From a virus: DNA of 63,320 bases. The notes under the pieces are model-generated. The model was not told where the DNA came from, made no database searches, and worked only from the letters and a program-made list of their open reading frames with translations. Below, in pieces: positions 51,024 through 58,704 of this stretch. Within the stretch, counting starts at the first letter, position 1; every line of letters begins with the position of its first letter. The stretch covers positions 1 to 63,320 of IMG/VR virus record IMGVR_UViG_3300033153_011833, one strand, 5' to 3'. The position numbers were made by a program, and so were the translations under genes.

Positions 51024-51274
51024 TGAGAAATGTCATTATTTGCTTGTCCGCGATATTGGTAGCAATGACTATCGTAACCGTCGTGGCCACACAGAAACAA
51101 ATAGAAATTGTTTATATACAGTATTGGCCAAGTATAAAGGAAATGCAAGAATGGAGTGGAGCTCCCGTAGATGGCATTTGGGGAGATTTAACAGAGGACG
51201 CCTATGTCCCAAAACAAAAAGAATGGTATTGTAACTATATGTACCAACAATCAATGAAAGGTTTTGTAAAATGA
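51023..51274 (+). CDS. Membrane-anchored protein with peptidoglycan-binding-like end (83 aa)
   Basis: The N-terminus is a signal anchor (IICLSAILVAMTIVTVVA). The C-terminal part holds EWSGAPVDGIWGDLTEDAYVPKQ, which matches the core of peptidoglycan-binding repeat 1 (PVDGIWGxxT). It is a candidate for a lysis or cell-wall contact protein; the domain is short, so the match is limited. It precedes another membrane protein. Confidence 0.6.
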   Translation: MRNVIICLSAILVAMTIVTVVATQKQIEIVYIQYWPSIKEMQEWSGAPVDGIWGDLTEDAYVPKQKEWYCNYMYQQSMKGFVK

Positions 51275-51450
51275 TATATTTATGGATTTGGGTAAATTGT
51301 GGTTTGGTTTGTTTTATTTTCGGGGAATTAAGCGATTGGTTTCTATTCAAACAGAAACCACAAAAAATCACATTGATAATTTCATTATTTTTAGGGCCAA
51401 TTTCTTTTTATTTTCTTATCAAATCTATTTATCGTGGATTGAAGAAATGA
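51271..51450 (+). CDS. Small membrane protein with two hydrophobic segments (59 aa)
   Basis: The ATG overlaps the previous stop. IYLWIWVNCGLVCFIFGEL and ITLIISLFLGPISFYFLIKS are two membrane-length segments with a short linker, and the end is basic (IYRGLKK). This is the size and plan of a small holin, and the cell-wall-binding-like gene is directly upstream. The idea is plausible but not proven. Confidence 0.6.
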   Translation: MIYLWIWVNCGLVCFIFGELSDWFLFKQKPQKITLIISLFLGPISFYFLIKSIYRGLKK

Positions 51451-52472
51451 TTGAAAAAATCCAAATAAGAAATTTTGGCACTCATAAAAAATTAAATGTT
51501 GAATTTAGTCCCCTAGTTAATTCTATAATTGGGCGTAATGCATCTGGAAAGAGTACGATTATTAGAGCTATTAAATGGGCAGGGCAAAATAGACCTGTTG
51601 GTAATTCAATGATTAGATGGGAAGAGGATAGAGCATCTGTGCGTCTTGTTGTTGACGGTCATAAAATAACTCGTATCAAAAATAAAAATACCAATATCTA
51701 TAAACTTGATAGTAAATCTTCATACAAAGCCTTTAGAAATGACGTGCCAAAAGACATAAAGGAAATAGTAAATTTTTCAGATATCAATTTCCAAGGACAA
51801 CATGAGGCCCCTTTTTGGTTTTGTAAGACAGCAGGAGAAGTTTCTCGCCAACTCAACGCTATCATCAATTTAGAAATAATAGACCGCTCCTTGTCCAATA
51901 TAGATTCTGCTATGCGAGAATCCCAAGTCGTTGCCAAAGTTATAGCAAAAAGATTAGAAGATGCTGAATTACGACAAAATTCATATGCCTATGTTAATAA
52001 AATGGATTCAGATTTGCAAATAGTCGAATCAGCACAAAATCTATACCAAAAAAAAGCCGTAGAATCGGCGAGATTGCGAGATTTTATAAAATTAGTGCAA
52101 ACATATAGGTCCGAACGAAAAAACAGCTCAAAATTAGTTTCTCGCGGTAATTTGGTACTATCTAAAGGGCGAGTATATCAAAAATTAGGGGAACAAACAA
52201 AAAAACTAGCAAAAACGATTAAATTAGGAGAATCCTTTCTAATAAGTATAAATAAAAACCCTCTTTCGTTTAATCGTTTAGAAGTCCTCAAAAAGAAACA
52301 AGAATCGATTTCTAATCAGTGCGACCTGTTTGAGAGTTTGATAAGTAAAGTGGAAACATGTAGGAAAATAAAATGTCAAACAGAAAAAGATTTGAAAAAA
52401 TGCAAACAGGAATTAGACAAAGTCGCAGGCGAACGATGTCCTTTATGCGGAAAGAAAATGAAAAAGTTATAG
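51447..52472 (+). CDS. Rad50/SbcC-like protein, N-terminal half ending in zinc hook
   Basis: The ATG at 51447 is in frame with IEKIQIRNFGTHKKLNVEF and the Walker A IIGRNASGKSTIIRA (residues about 28-42). After the ATPase lobe comes a coiled coil and at the very end the zinc-hook GERCPLCGKKMKKL. The C-terminal ATPase lobe of Rad50 is missing here and is encoded at 53947..54516. The Mre11-like nuclease gene overlaps its end. The pair would process DNA ends. Confidence 0.83.
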   Translation: MIEKIQIRNFGTHKKLNVEFSPLVNSIIGRNASGKSTIIRAIKWAGQNRPVGNSMIRWEEDRASVRLVVDGHKITRIKNKNTNIYKLDSKSSYKAFRNDVPKDIKEIVNFSDINFQGQHEAPFWFCKTAGEVSRQLNAIINLEIIDRSLSNIDSAMRESQVVAKVIAKRLEDAELRQNSYAYVNKMDSDLQIVESAQNLYQKKAVESARLRDFIKLVQTYRSERKNSSKLVSRGNLVLSKGRVYQKLGEQTKKLAKTIKLGESFLISINKNPLSFNRLEVLKKKQESISNQCDLFESLISKVETCRKIKCQTEKDLKKCKQELDKVAGERCPLCGKKMKKL

Positions 52473-53377
52473 CTATTTTTTGTGCCGATATTCATTTATC
52501 TTTTAAGGCTCCCGTTTGGCGGTCGGCTGAACCAGATTGGTTTCTAGCAATGGCAAGACCATTACTAGAATTGTCCACTCTCCAGCAGAAATATGAATGC
52601 CCTGTTATTTGTGCTGGAGATATACTTGATAGATGGAATAGTCCGCCCGAATTGATAAACTTTGCTATTGAACATTTACCTAATGATATGTATGCCGTTC
52701 CGGGACAACATGATTTACCTCTCCATAAATATGAAGATATCAAAAGAAGTGCTTATTGGACTCTAGTGGAAGCTGGAAAAATAAAGCATATTCCTCCGGG
52801 GAATCTATTAAATATAGCAGGTTCAGAATTGACATTGTATGGGTATCCATACGGTAAAAAAATAAATGCTATTACCACTCAAAGCGAATTTTTCCAAATA
52901 GCAGTTGTCCATGAATATCGTTGTATTAAAGGTAAAAGTTTTTCTCAAGCTCCTAGCGAATCTTACCTTTATAAAAATGAAAAAAATCTAATAGGATATG
53001 ATATAATTGTTTATGGAGATAACCACAAAGGATTCTTAACTAAAGTAAACAACAATTCTACAATTTTCAATTGTGGTACTTTGATGAGAAGAAAATCTGA
53101 TGAAATAAATTACAAACCACAAATTGGTTTATTATTTGAATCTAGAAAAGTAGAACCTTATTATTTGAATATCTCCGAAGATAAACATTTGGACATTCAA
53201 AACTCATTAGAGAAAAAAGATTCCTTAGATATAAAAACATTCATTAAGGAACTTGAAAAATTAGACGCTTCCGATTTGGATTTCCGCGAAACTGTAATAA
53301 GATACTTACTAAAAAAGAAGATAAATAAACCTGTTTGTGAAGTAATCTATAAGGCAATGGGGATACAAAATGAGTGA
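52436..53377 (+). CDS. Mre11/SbcD-like nuclease
   Basis: A start at 52436 or 52445 is likely (MSFMRKENEKVIAIFCADIHLS); the reading frame is open further upstream. Phosphoesterase motifs appear in order: ADIHL (DxH), AGDILDRW (GDxxD), PGQHDLP (GNHD type), VVHEYR (His) and YGDNHKGF (GHxH type). About 314 residues. It forms the nuclease of the Mre11-Rad50 complex, and its gene lies between the two Rad50 halves. Confidence 0.85.
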   Translation: MSFMRKENEKVIAIFCADIHLSFKAPVWRSAEPDWFLAMARPLLELSTLQQKYECPVICAGDILDRWNSPPELINFAIEHLPNDMYAVPGQHDLPLHKYEDIKRSAYWTLVEAGKIKHIPPGNLLNIAGSELTLYGYPYGKKINAITTQSEFFQIAVVHEYRCIKGKSFSQAPSESYLYKNEKNLIGYDIIVYGDNHKGFLTKVNNNSTIFNCGTLMRRKSDEINYKPQIGLLFESRKVEPYYLNISEDKHLDIQNSLEKKDSLDIKTFIKELEKLDASDLDFRETVIRYLLKKKINKPVCEVIYKAMGIQNE

Positions 53378-53615
53378 CAAACTGCTAAAAAAGTATATGG
53401 GATTGAAAAAGAAAGTAGAACGAGCTCAACAAGAAGCGGATAAAGCAGAAGGGGCTTTGGAGCAAGTTATGAAACAACTCAAGAAAGAATTCGGTTGCTC
53501 CACTCTGGAAGAAGCCAAAAAAAAATTAAAGGTTTTGGAAAAACAAAAACAAAAAGCTGAAAAAGATTTTGAAATTGCCGTAGAAGAATTTGAGGAAGAA
53601 TGGGATGGGAATTGA
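53370..53615 (+). CDS. Coiled-coil protein between Rad50 halves (81 aa)
   Basis: The 81 residues are one long coiled coil (KKVERAQQEADKAEGALEQVMKQLKKEFG, then LEKQKQKAEKDFEIAVEEFEEEW). It could pair with the coiled coil of the Rad50 half or stand in for part of a missing arm. It overlaps the Mre11 end by eight bases. Confidence 0.6.
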   Translation: MSDKLLKKYMGLKKKVERAQQEADKAEGALEQVMKQLKKEFGCSTLEEAKKKLKVLEKQKQKAEKDFEIAVEEFEEEWDGN

Positions 53616-53757
53616 TTATAGAAAAGTCCCCTCGGTTTGTTCCATTTGCAAAAAAAGATTAGTGGTTTATAAAAAAGTAAAACATTGCAAGGAATGTCAC
53701 TCAAACTACAATAAAAAGAATTATAGAAAACATCATAAAAGGAGTTTGAGATGTTAG
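53605..53757 (+). CDS. Small zinc-finger protein (50 aa)
   Basis: The 50 residues have two CxxC pairs (SVCSICKKRL and HCKECHSN) with a basic helix after them (YNKKNYRKHHKRS). It overlaps both the preceding coiled-coil gene and the csrA start. It is a likely nucleic-acid-binding zinc finger. Confidence 0.6.
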   Translation: MGIDYRKVPSVCSICKKRLVVYKKVKHCKECHSNYNKKNYRKHHKRSLRC

Positions 53758-53960
53758 TATTAGGTAGAAAAGAAGGAGAATCTATACTAATTGATTTTGA
53801 AAAAGAATCTGTTCCTTCCATAGTAGAAATAATCATACTTGACCTTCAAAAAAGAAAAGGTCGAGTTTGCATTGGAATCAAAGCAGATACTTCCATACCC
53901 ATTTATAGAAAAGAAATCTGCGGGGCCCTTAAAAAAGAAAAGAATAATGAACCTGCTTAA
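53751..53960 (+). CDS. csrA: CsrA/RsmA-like RNA-binding regulator
   Basis: The 69 residues match CsrA: MLVLGRKEGESILID at the start, and GRVCIGIKADTSIPIYRKEICGAL at the end, with the beta-strand order of the family. CsrA dimers bind GGA motifs in mRNA leaders and change translation and stability. A phage-encoded copy could redirect host metabolism, motility or biofilm genes, or its own transcripts. ATG starts inside the zinc-finger gene, and its end overlaps the Rad50 C-terminal half. Confidence 0.88.
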   Translation: MLVLGRKEGESILIDFEKESVPSIVEIIILDLQKRKGRVCIGIKADTSIPIYRKEICGALKKEKNNEPA

Positions 53961-54516
53961 GACCCGAAAAAAAGTAAATAAATTGCTCGGAGAATTTGCC
54001 TCCGCCAAAAGACAGTGCCGAGAAGAGAAAAGAAATCTTAAACGGGCAAAGCAAGAATTAGAACACATTAAGGAAGCCCAATGTATTCTCCAACAAGTAT
54101 CGCAAATGGTCCAACAACAAGCCCACAAAAAAATAGAAGGAGTAGTGAACAAGTGCTTGGAAGCGGTGTTCGGTAGTGAGTACGGTTTCAAAATCCGTTT
54201 TGAGCGAAAAAGGGGTAGAACAGAAGCTGTTTTATTATTGTTGAAACATGGCCATGAAATAGAAGACCCGATGAATGCTGATAGCGGCGGTGTGATTGAC
54301 GTGGCTGCTTTGGCTTTACGATTGTCAAGCATAGTCCTTACAAAACCACAATTAAGAAAAGTTCTTTTTATGGACGAACCCTTTAGAAATTTAGATTTAC
54401 AAAACAGAGAAAATATAAGAATACTTCTAGAAACATTATCAAAAGAATTCAAAATTCAATTTATTATCGTAACGCATGAGATTGCTTTTCAAATAGGAAA
54501 GGTAATTGAATTATGA
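53947..54516 (+). CDS. Rad50/SbcC-like protein, C-terminal half
   Basis: The ATG at 53947 overlaps the csrA end. The first about 70 residues are a coiled coil (LLGEFASAKRQCREEKRNLKRAKQELEHIKEAQ), and the rest is the C-terminal ATPase lobe: DSGGVIDVAALALRLSSIV (signature-like) and VLFMDEPFRNLD (Walker B), then IQFIIVTHEIAF. Together with the half at 51447 it makes a full Rad50. The split lies at the zinc hook. Confidence 0.8.
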   Translation: MNLLKTRKKVNKLLGEFASAKRQCREEKRNLKRAKQELEHIKEAQCILQQVSQMVQQQAHKKIEGVVNKCLEAVFGSEYGFKIRFERKRGRTEAVLLLLKHGHEIEDPMNADSGGVIDVAALALRLSSIVLTKPQLRKVLFMDEPFRNLDLQNRENIRILLETLSKEFKIQFIIVTHEIAFQIGKVIEL

Positions 54517-54788
54517 ATGAAAATAAAATAGAAGAAAAACGGCAAGAATGGTGTAAACGTATTCCTCAAATGTATCAAAAAAATTATCAAAAGGCTATGA
54601 AAGGCAGAAGTTTGAAATCCGCTGTTAAAGCTAAATGTTTGGAGTGTGCTAATTGGCAAAAAGAAGGGATAAAAAAATGTCTTATTCCAACTTGTCCATT
54701 ATTCCCGTATAGGCCTTACCAAAAAGACCCGTGGAAGGCTCACAAAGGAATCAAGACCAAGACAAGTTATGCAAAGAAACTACAATAA
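54513..54788 (+). CDS. Conserved Cys-rich phage protein (91 aa)
   Basis: The 91 residues include KAKCLECANWQKEGIKKCLIPTCPLFPYRPY, a four-Cys pattern found in many phage proteins near the end of replication operons. It may bind zinc. Its ATG overlaps the Rad50 half. A terminator follows. Confidence 0.7.
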   Translation: MNENKIEEKRQEWCKRIPQMYQKNYQKAMKGRSLKSAVKAKCLECANWQKEGIKKCLIPTCPLFPYRPYQKDPWKAHKGIKTKTSYAKKLQ

Positions 54789-54790
54789 AA

Positions 54791-54815
54791 GTGTGGCGTG
54801 TACGCCATAGTTTTT
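54791..54815 (+). terminator. Rho-independent terminator 1 of the early operon
   Basis: TGGCGT and ACGCCA pair around GT and are followed by AGTTTTTA. It ends the long plus-strand operon. Terminator 2, 50 bases on, has the same GGCGTGTACG core. Confidence 0.8.
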
Positions 54816-54864
54816 AATAAGGCATATCATATTAGTCATTTTGTACTTACAAAGGAGTTATAAT

Positions 54865-54894
54865 AAAAAGTACGGCGTGTACGTCGTACTTTTT
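54865..54894. terminator. Bidirectional terminator 2
   Basis: AAAAAGTACGGCGT pairs with ACGTCGTACTTTTT over 14 bp (one G-U) with a two-base loop. The A-run and U-run make it work in both directions. It lies between the early operon and the last plus-strand gene. A perfect TATAAT just before it lacks a -35 box. Confidence 0.85.
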
Positions 54895-54933
54895 AACAAA
54901 AGAATAAAATCTCAATAGAAAGGCAATTGAATT

Positions 54934-55152
54934 ATGAATGCAAAAAATATTCACAAATTAGAACAAGCTGCACAGGACCTAAAAGTGCATCTAGCACCTA
55001 CCCTTAGAACTTTTTTTGAAGGGTGTCTAGAAAATGGTTTTACAAGAGAGGAATCTTTTACACTTACTAGAGATTTATTCGATATCGCCGTTACAACTGC
55101 ATTACCATATATAAATATAGATTCCAATCTTGATGATATGTCGAATGACTAA
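54934..55152 (+). CDS. Unknown protein after the terminators (72 aa)
   Basis: A 72-residue helical protein (MNAKNIHKLEQAAQDLKVHLAPTLRTFFEGCLENGFTREESFTLTRD). AAAGGCA precedes the ATG. No family is recognised. It stands alone beyond two terminators, so it must have its own promoter or rely on read-through. Confidence 0.6.
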   Translation: MNAKNIHKLEQAAQDLKVHLAPTLRTFFEGCLENGFTREESFTLTRDLFDIAVTTALPYINIDSNLDDMSND

Positions 55153-55159
55153 AATTAAG

Positions 55160-55225
55160 GGAACCGTTCCTCAGTGTTTGGAATCGCTGGGAGCGATTTT
55201 GGAAAGGACCTGAGGTAACGGTTCC
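55160..55225. other. Nested inverted repeat at the convergent gene junction
   Basis: GGAACCGTT and CCTCAG (55160..55174) pair with CTGAGG and AACGGTTCC (55210..55225) over 15 bp with one bulged T. Inside, AATCGCT (55182..55188) pairs perfectly with AGCGATT (55192..55198). It overlaps the last codons of the leftward glycosyltransferase gene and has no U-run. Confidence 0.7.
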
Positions 55226-55821
55226 TGTAATGTGCTCTTCAAAATCTTTCCTTTATTTTTCCTTACTTTTCTACTTGCCTGATAATGAACTATAACAAGA
55301 TTTTTATTAACTCCATATCTTGCACCGTGAATTTTACAATAATTTTCCGGTAAATGATAAAAGTTATCGCCTAATACCTGTTCCAAAGATTTTTGGTCCC
55401 ACTGTGCAGGTTTCCTTTTGCATTGTGTCTCCCACCTTTCTATTAAACTATAGGTTTCTTCATTGTTCCTTAAAAAAATAGTTCCACTAAGAACTTCAAA
55501 TCCTTTGTATCTCTTATTAAAATGACTTTGGTCAAAAAGATGAACCGCTATATTGTCTTTTATTTCTTTGAATAATTTTGGATACCCAAAAAATACAGCG
55601 TCACAATCAACGTACACTATATTTATCTTAGGAAACTTATTCATCATTCTTTTGATAAACGTGGGTTTATAATTAACATTCTTATACCAATCTCCCAAAC
55701 TTTCAATGCTTTCAACATAATAAAATAAGTTATACTGATTCAAAGAATCTACAAGAGTTTTGGCATGTTCTTCATAAAAAGTATTCTTCGTAAAATAAGA
55801 TACAACAATAAAAGAATTCAT
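55171..55821 (-). CDS. Glycosyltransferase (GT-A type, DXD)
   Basis: The 216 residues match a nucleotide-diphospho-sugar transferase: NSFIVVSYFTKNTFYEEHAKTLVDSL, then INIVYVDCDAVFFGYPKLF with DCD as the metal-binding DXD, and EVLSGTIFLRNNEETY and WDQKSLEQVLG. It would transfer a sugar to an acceptor glycan. It is the last gene of the leftward glycan cassette, and its end lies in the nested inverted repeat. Confidence 0.78.
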   Translation of the reverse strand: MNSFIVVSYFTKNTFYEEHAKTLVDSLNQYNLFYYVESIESLGDWYKNVNYKPTFIKRMMNKFPKINIVYVDCDAVFFGYPKLFKEIKDNIAVHLFDQSHFNKRYKGFEVLSGTIFLRNNEETYSLIERWETQCKRKPAQWDQKSLEQVLGDNFYHLPENYCKIHGARYGVNKNLVIVHYQASRKVRKNKGKILKSTLQEPLPQVLSKIAPSDSKH

Positions 55822-55845
55822 TCGTGGTCCCCTTTGATATCTATT

Positions 55846-56466
55846 TTATCTTGCATAACAGATTGGCAAATTATTTTGTATCCCTAATAAATTTTTGAAT
55901 AGATTAGTAATACCTATTTGTTGCCCCAAAGGCAAATTCAAATAAGATGAGCTTCTGGGTCTCCAAGGAAACTTATTTCTTCTTTTTGTAACCCCAAAAA
56001 AATCTAATACCTTTTGATACGTTTCAGGTTTCTCTAATCCTTCATATTTTAGCATCATAATTTCGCGGTCAACTGGGGCTTTCAACCATATCATAAAATG
56101 TTCTTCCAGTTTAAGTGGGTCATACATGTCTTTTAAGACCTGCGTTATAGATAGCTTTGGATGTTTTCTAATGTAGTCACAATCCCCACTTATATTTCTA
56201 CAATGATTGAATAAGAAATTATCATAACGACCTCTATTAAGATATGAAATCAACAAATTTCTTGGGTCGGAATATAAAAACAAAGTTTTTCTTTTACAGT
56301 TTGGAGGATTTTTTACGTGCCTATTTTTAGTGACACTCCTATCCCTCATACCTGTTGCTTGTAAACATTTTTTCATTTGGTCAGAACCACTACACCCCGG
56401 AGAATAGATAGTAAAAGAATTTATAAATTTCTCCACCATAAATTTCGTCCATAATTGACTTATCAA
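55846..56466 (-). CDS. Sulfotransferase-like protein
   Basis: The 206 residues show the two PAPS-binding landmarks of sulfotransferases: an N-terminal loop TIYSPGCSGSDQMKKCL and the strand-helix LFLYSDPRNLLISYLNRGRYDN, like the 3'-phosphate-binding RDPRDVxxSxY. It continues with HFMIWLKAPVDREIMMLKYEGL and RKVLDFFGV-like text. It would sulfate a carbohydrate. Sulfation in a phage cassette is unusual. The 5' loop is a variant, so activity is uncertain. Confidence 0.68.
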   Translation of the reverse strand: MISQLWTKFMVEKFINSFTIYSPGCSGSDQMKKCLQATGMRDRSVTKNRHVKNPPNCKRKTLFLYSDPRNLLISYLNRGRYDNFLFNHCRNISGDCDYIRKHPKLSITQVLKDMYDPLKLEEHFMIWLKAPVDREIMMLKYEGLEKPETYQKVLDFFGVTKRRNKFPWRPRSSSYLNLPLGQQIGITNLFKNLLGIQNNLPICYAR

Positions 56467-56475
56467 ATTTTTTAC

Positions 56476-57183
56476 TTATAAAAATTTCCAATCTTCTTTT
56501 AGTATAGGGGATAATAAAGGAGAACCGTGATTCCATAATTTAACATATCTTCTTCCTACACATAAATCTAATTGATTAACAAAATTTAATATACAACTAT
56601 CTACACAATAAATTTCTTTTGCCCCTTTCAAAATAGAGTACCAATCAAAAATAGTAAAACCTTTTATCGGCTTAACCTCTATCCCCTCTATTCCAAGTTC
56701 TCGATGTCCTCGACTTCCTGTTTGATGCACTATTTTATAAGAAGTATTTTTTTCAATTCCTAAATACTTTTTGAGTTCTTCTTCCTTTGTTTTGTTTCTA
56801 TTAAAAATCAATTTGTACTTTTCATTTATATCAATCCCTGCTTTATTATATTTCCATTCATCAAAATGAACGTTTCCTCTAAAAAAATCTTCTGTTTCTT
56901 TATGGTGAGCGAAACCTATTCCTAAATCGAGTATATTCTCTTGATTGGGACAAACTGTAGATAAGATATTATAAGCTTCTTGTATGTTCTGGTGCAGGTC
57001 CTTTTTTAGCAGCACAGGAATTACATAATCCACGTAATCTAACAATCCAGCATATTGATTGTTGATGTACCATTTAATTTTATATCCTCTATCCACATAT
57101 TTTTTAGCTATGGGCAAGCAAATGATAACATCACCGATTCTTCCAGGTTGTATCAAATGTAAAATTTTATCTTGGGTTTGCAC
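56476..57183 (-). CDS. GT9 (heptosyltransferase)-like protein
   Basis: The 235 residues start ILHLIQPGRIGDVIICLPIAKKY, the usual GT9 N-terminal helix with GD, and later have YKIVHQTGSRGHRELGIEGIEV and YSILKGAKEIYCVDSCILNFVNQL, which resembles the ADP-heptose site with a VDS-like loop. It is short for the family (usually over 300 residues). It overlaps its neighbours, so it is part of one operon. Confidence 0.7.
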   Translation of the reverse strand: MQTQDKILHLIQPGRIGDVIICLPIAKKYVDRGYKIKWYINNQYAGLLDYVDYVIPVLLKKDLHQNIQEAYNILSTVCPNQENILDLGIGFAHHKETEDFFRGNVHFDEWKYNKAGIDINEKYKLIFNRNKTKEEELKKYLGIEKNTSYKIVHQTGSRGHRELGIEGIEVKPIKGFTIFDWYSILKGAKEIYCVDSCILNFVNQLDLCVGRRYVKLWNHGSPLLSPILKEDWKFL

Positions 57184-57994
57184 TATACATCTCCTTTACA
57201 ATATTAGGATGAACCCCTTCAAACTTCTTGGTTTTGGAATTTTTCTTTAATATCCAAACAGGGTATTTCTTTTCTAATAATCTTCTATTAGAAGGGTTCC
57301 ATTTTATAAATAAATTTTCATACCATTCATCTGGATGGATAGAATTGAAAAATTTATCCTTATGTATTTTGAGTTTAGCTCTGACCTGTGAATCATAAAG
57401 ATACCCATAATGATAAAGAAGAATATTTTTGGGAGTCCATACTTTGCCAATCTTCCATAAATTAGGTTTAAGTTTTAGATTCGCTTTGGGAGGTCGATGA
57501 GAACGAAGTCGAATTCCAGGAAAGCACTTAAATATTCTTCTAACCAACCATACCTTTTTCAGCAGGGTTGGATGAAACATATAATAATCCAATCCCTTGA
57601 AAAAATGAACAGCCTTAAACCATACTTGGTCTATACTAGGATTTTCTGTGAGAATCTTAAAAACTCTTCTAATATCATTTTGTTTATAAAATTCATCTAC
57701 ATCCACAAACCAAACATAAGAGCCGGTTACCTGTTTAAGTCCTTCATTTTGCATTTGCACCTTGGAATGCCATTTGCCTTGAATGAGTTTTATTTTGTTT
57801 TCAGGGTCTGGGTATTTTTTTATTGCTCTAATTGTACCGTCTTTTGAACTGCCATCATGATTGGCAAAATCTTCAAAAGATGGAATAGACCCTTCCACAA
57901 TAATTATTTCTTTGGCAAAAGGATAGATGCTTTTTAGATTATAATCTATAAACGGTTTGCCATTTAATACTATAATAAGATAGCTCATTTCCAT
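57167..57994 (-). CDS. Glycosyltransferase family 2-like
   Basis: The 275 residues have an N-terminal strand-loop SYLIIVLNGKPFIDYNLKSIYPFAKEIIIVEGS, DGSSKDGT, and VWFVDVDEFYKQNDIRR, where DVDE is the DXD motif. A C-terminal part (RSHRPPKANLKLKPNLWKI) is basic. It is a GT2 enzyme that would add sugar to a phage or host glycan. Confidence 0.82.
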   Translation of the reverse strand: MEMSYLIIVLNGKPFIDYNLKSIYPFAKEIIIVEGSIPSFEDFANHDGSSKDGTIRAIKKYPDPENKIKLIQGKWHSKVQMQNEGLKQVTGSYVWFVDVDEFYKQNDIRRVFKILTENPSIDQVWFKAVHFFKGLDYYMFHPTLLKKVWLVRRIFKCFPGIRLRSHRPPKANLKLKPNLWKIGKVWTPKNILLYHYGYLYDSQVRAKLKIHKDKFFNSIHPDEWYENLFIKWNPSNRRLLEKKYPVWILKKNSKTKKFEGVHPNIVKEMYSANPR

Positions 57995-58704
57995 AGGATA
58001 TTTTGAGTAGGTTTGAAGTAAAGAACTCCAAACCCAAACCTTTCCTTACTTTCACAAACAATTTCAAAACGATTATCTTTTCTAGCCATTTCAAAATCAT
58101 CATAATGTTTGATATGATAAATATCATCAAGGGCTATATGACAAGGTTGTTCCAGCAAACTTATTAAATACTGAAATTCTATATTTCCAACATGGCCAGC
58201 ACTATCCAGCAGAACAAAATCAGGATTCCCCTCTTTAATCAACTTACCCAAACAATCTTCTTCAACATCTGGGAAATTAGTTTCTTTATAATACAAATCA
58301 ACTCTTCGACCTCTTTCGTGGTCAACAAAAATATGTCTTCTATCCTTTACTGTTTTTTGTTTAATTGATTCTTTAGTTGGTAAATAAGAACGAGGAATGC
58401 TCAATCCATTGACTAGTATAATATTGCCCCATAACTTTTTTACATTTTTTTTCGCTTGTCGATAGTATTCGGGATTGACTTCTATAGAATAAAAAACAGA
58501 ATTTGTAATATTGTTAGTTTCCAAAGCCATACTAATTATACGTGTAGAACCTTTTCCTACATAAGTTCCAGTTTCAATTATTCTTTTGGGTTGTATTTTC
58601 TCAAATAAAGAAATTAGGATTTCTTGCGTTTCGTTGAATTTAGAATTTGCTGAATGGGATTTAATTGTTTTCCCATCTGATACATAGTTATGGGCTATTT
58701 TCAT
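57985..58704 (-). CDS. SAM-dependent methyltransferase (CmcI-like)
   Basis: The 239 residues have a SAM motif RIIETGTYVGKGSTRIISMAL, then FYSIEVNPEYYRQAKKNVKKLWG, PDFVLLDSAGHVGNIEFQYLISLL and HIALDDIYHIKHYDD. This matches CmcI-like sugar O-methyltransferases. It would methylate a sugar in the cassette product. It overlaps both neighbouring glycosyltransferase genes. Confidence 0.78.
   Translation of the reverse strand: MKIAHNYVSDGKTIKSHSANSKFNETQEILISLFEKIQPKRIIETGTYVGKGSTRIISMALETNNITNSVFYSIEVNPEYYRQAKKNVKKLWGNIILVNGLSIPRSYLPTKESIKQKTVKDRRHIFVDHERGRRVDLYYKETNFPDVEEDCLGKLIKEGNPDFVLLDSAGHVGNIEFQYLISLLEQPCHIALDDIYHIKHYDDFEMARKDNRFEIVCESKERFGFGVLYFKPTQNILWK

Noticed and set aside
54859-54864. 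Promoter at the perfect TATAAT before terminator 2
   Set aside because: There is no -35 box at the right distance, and the RNA would start inside the terminator hairpin.
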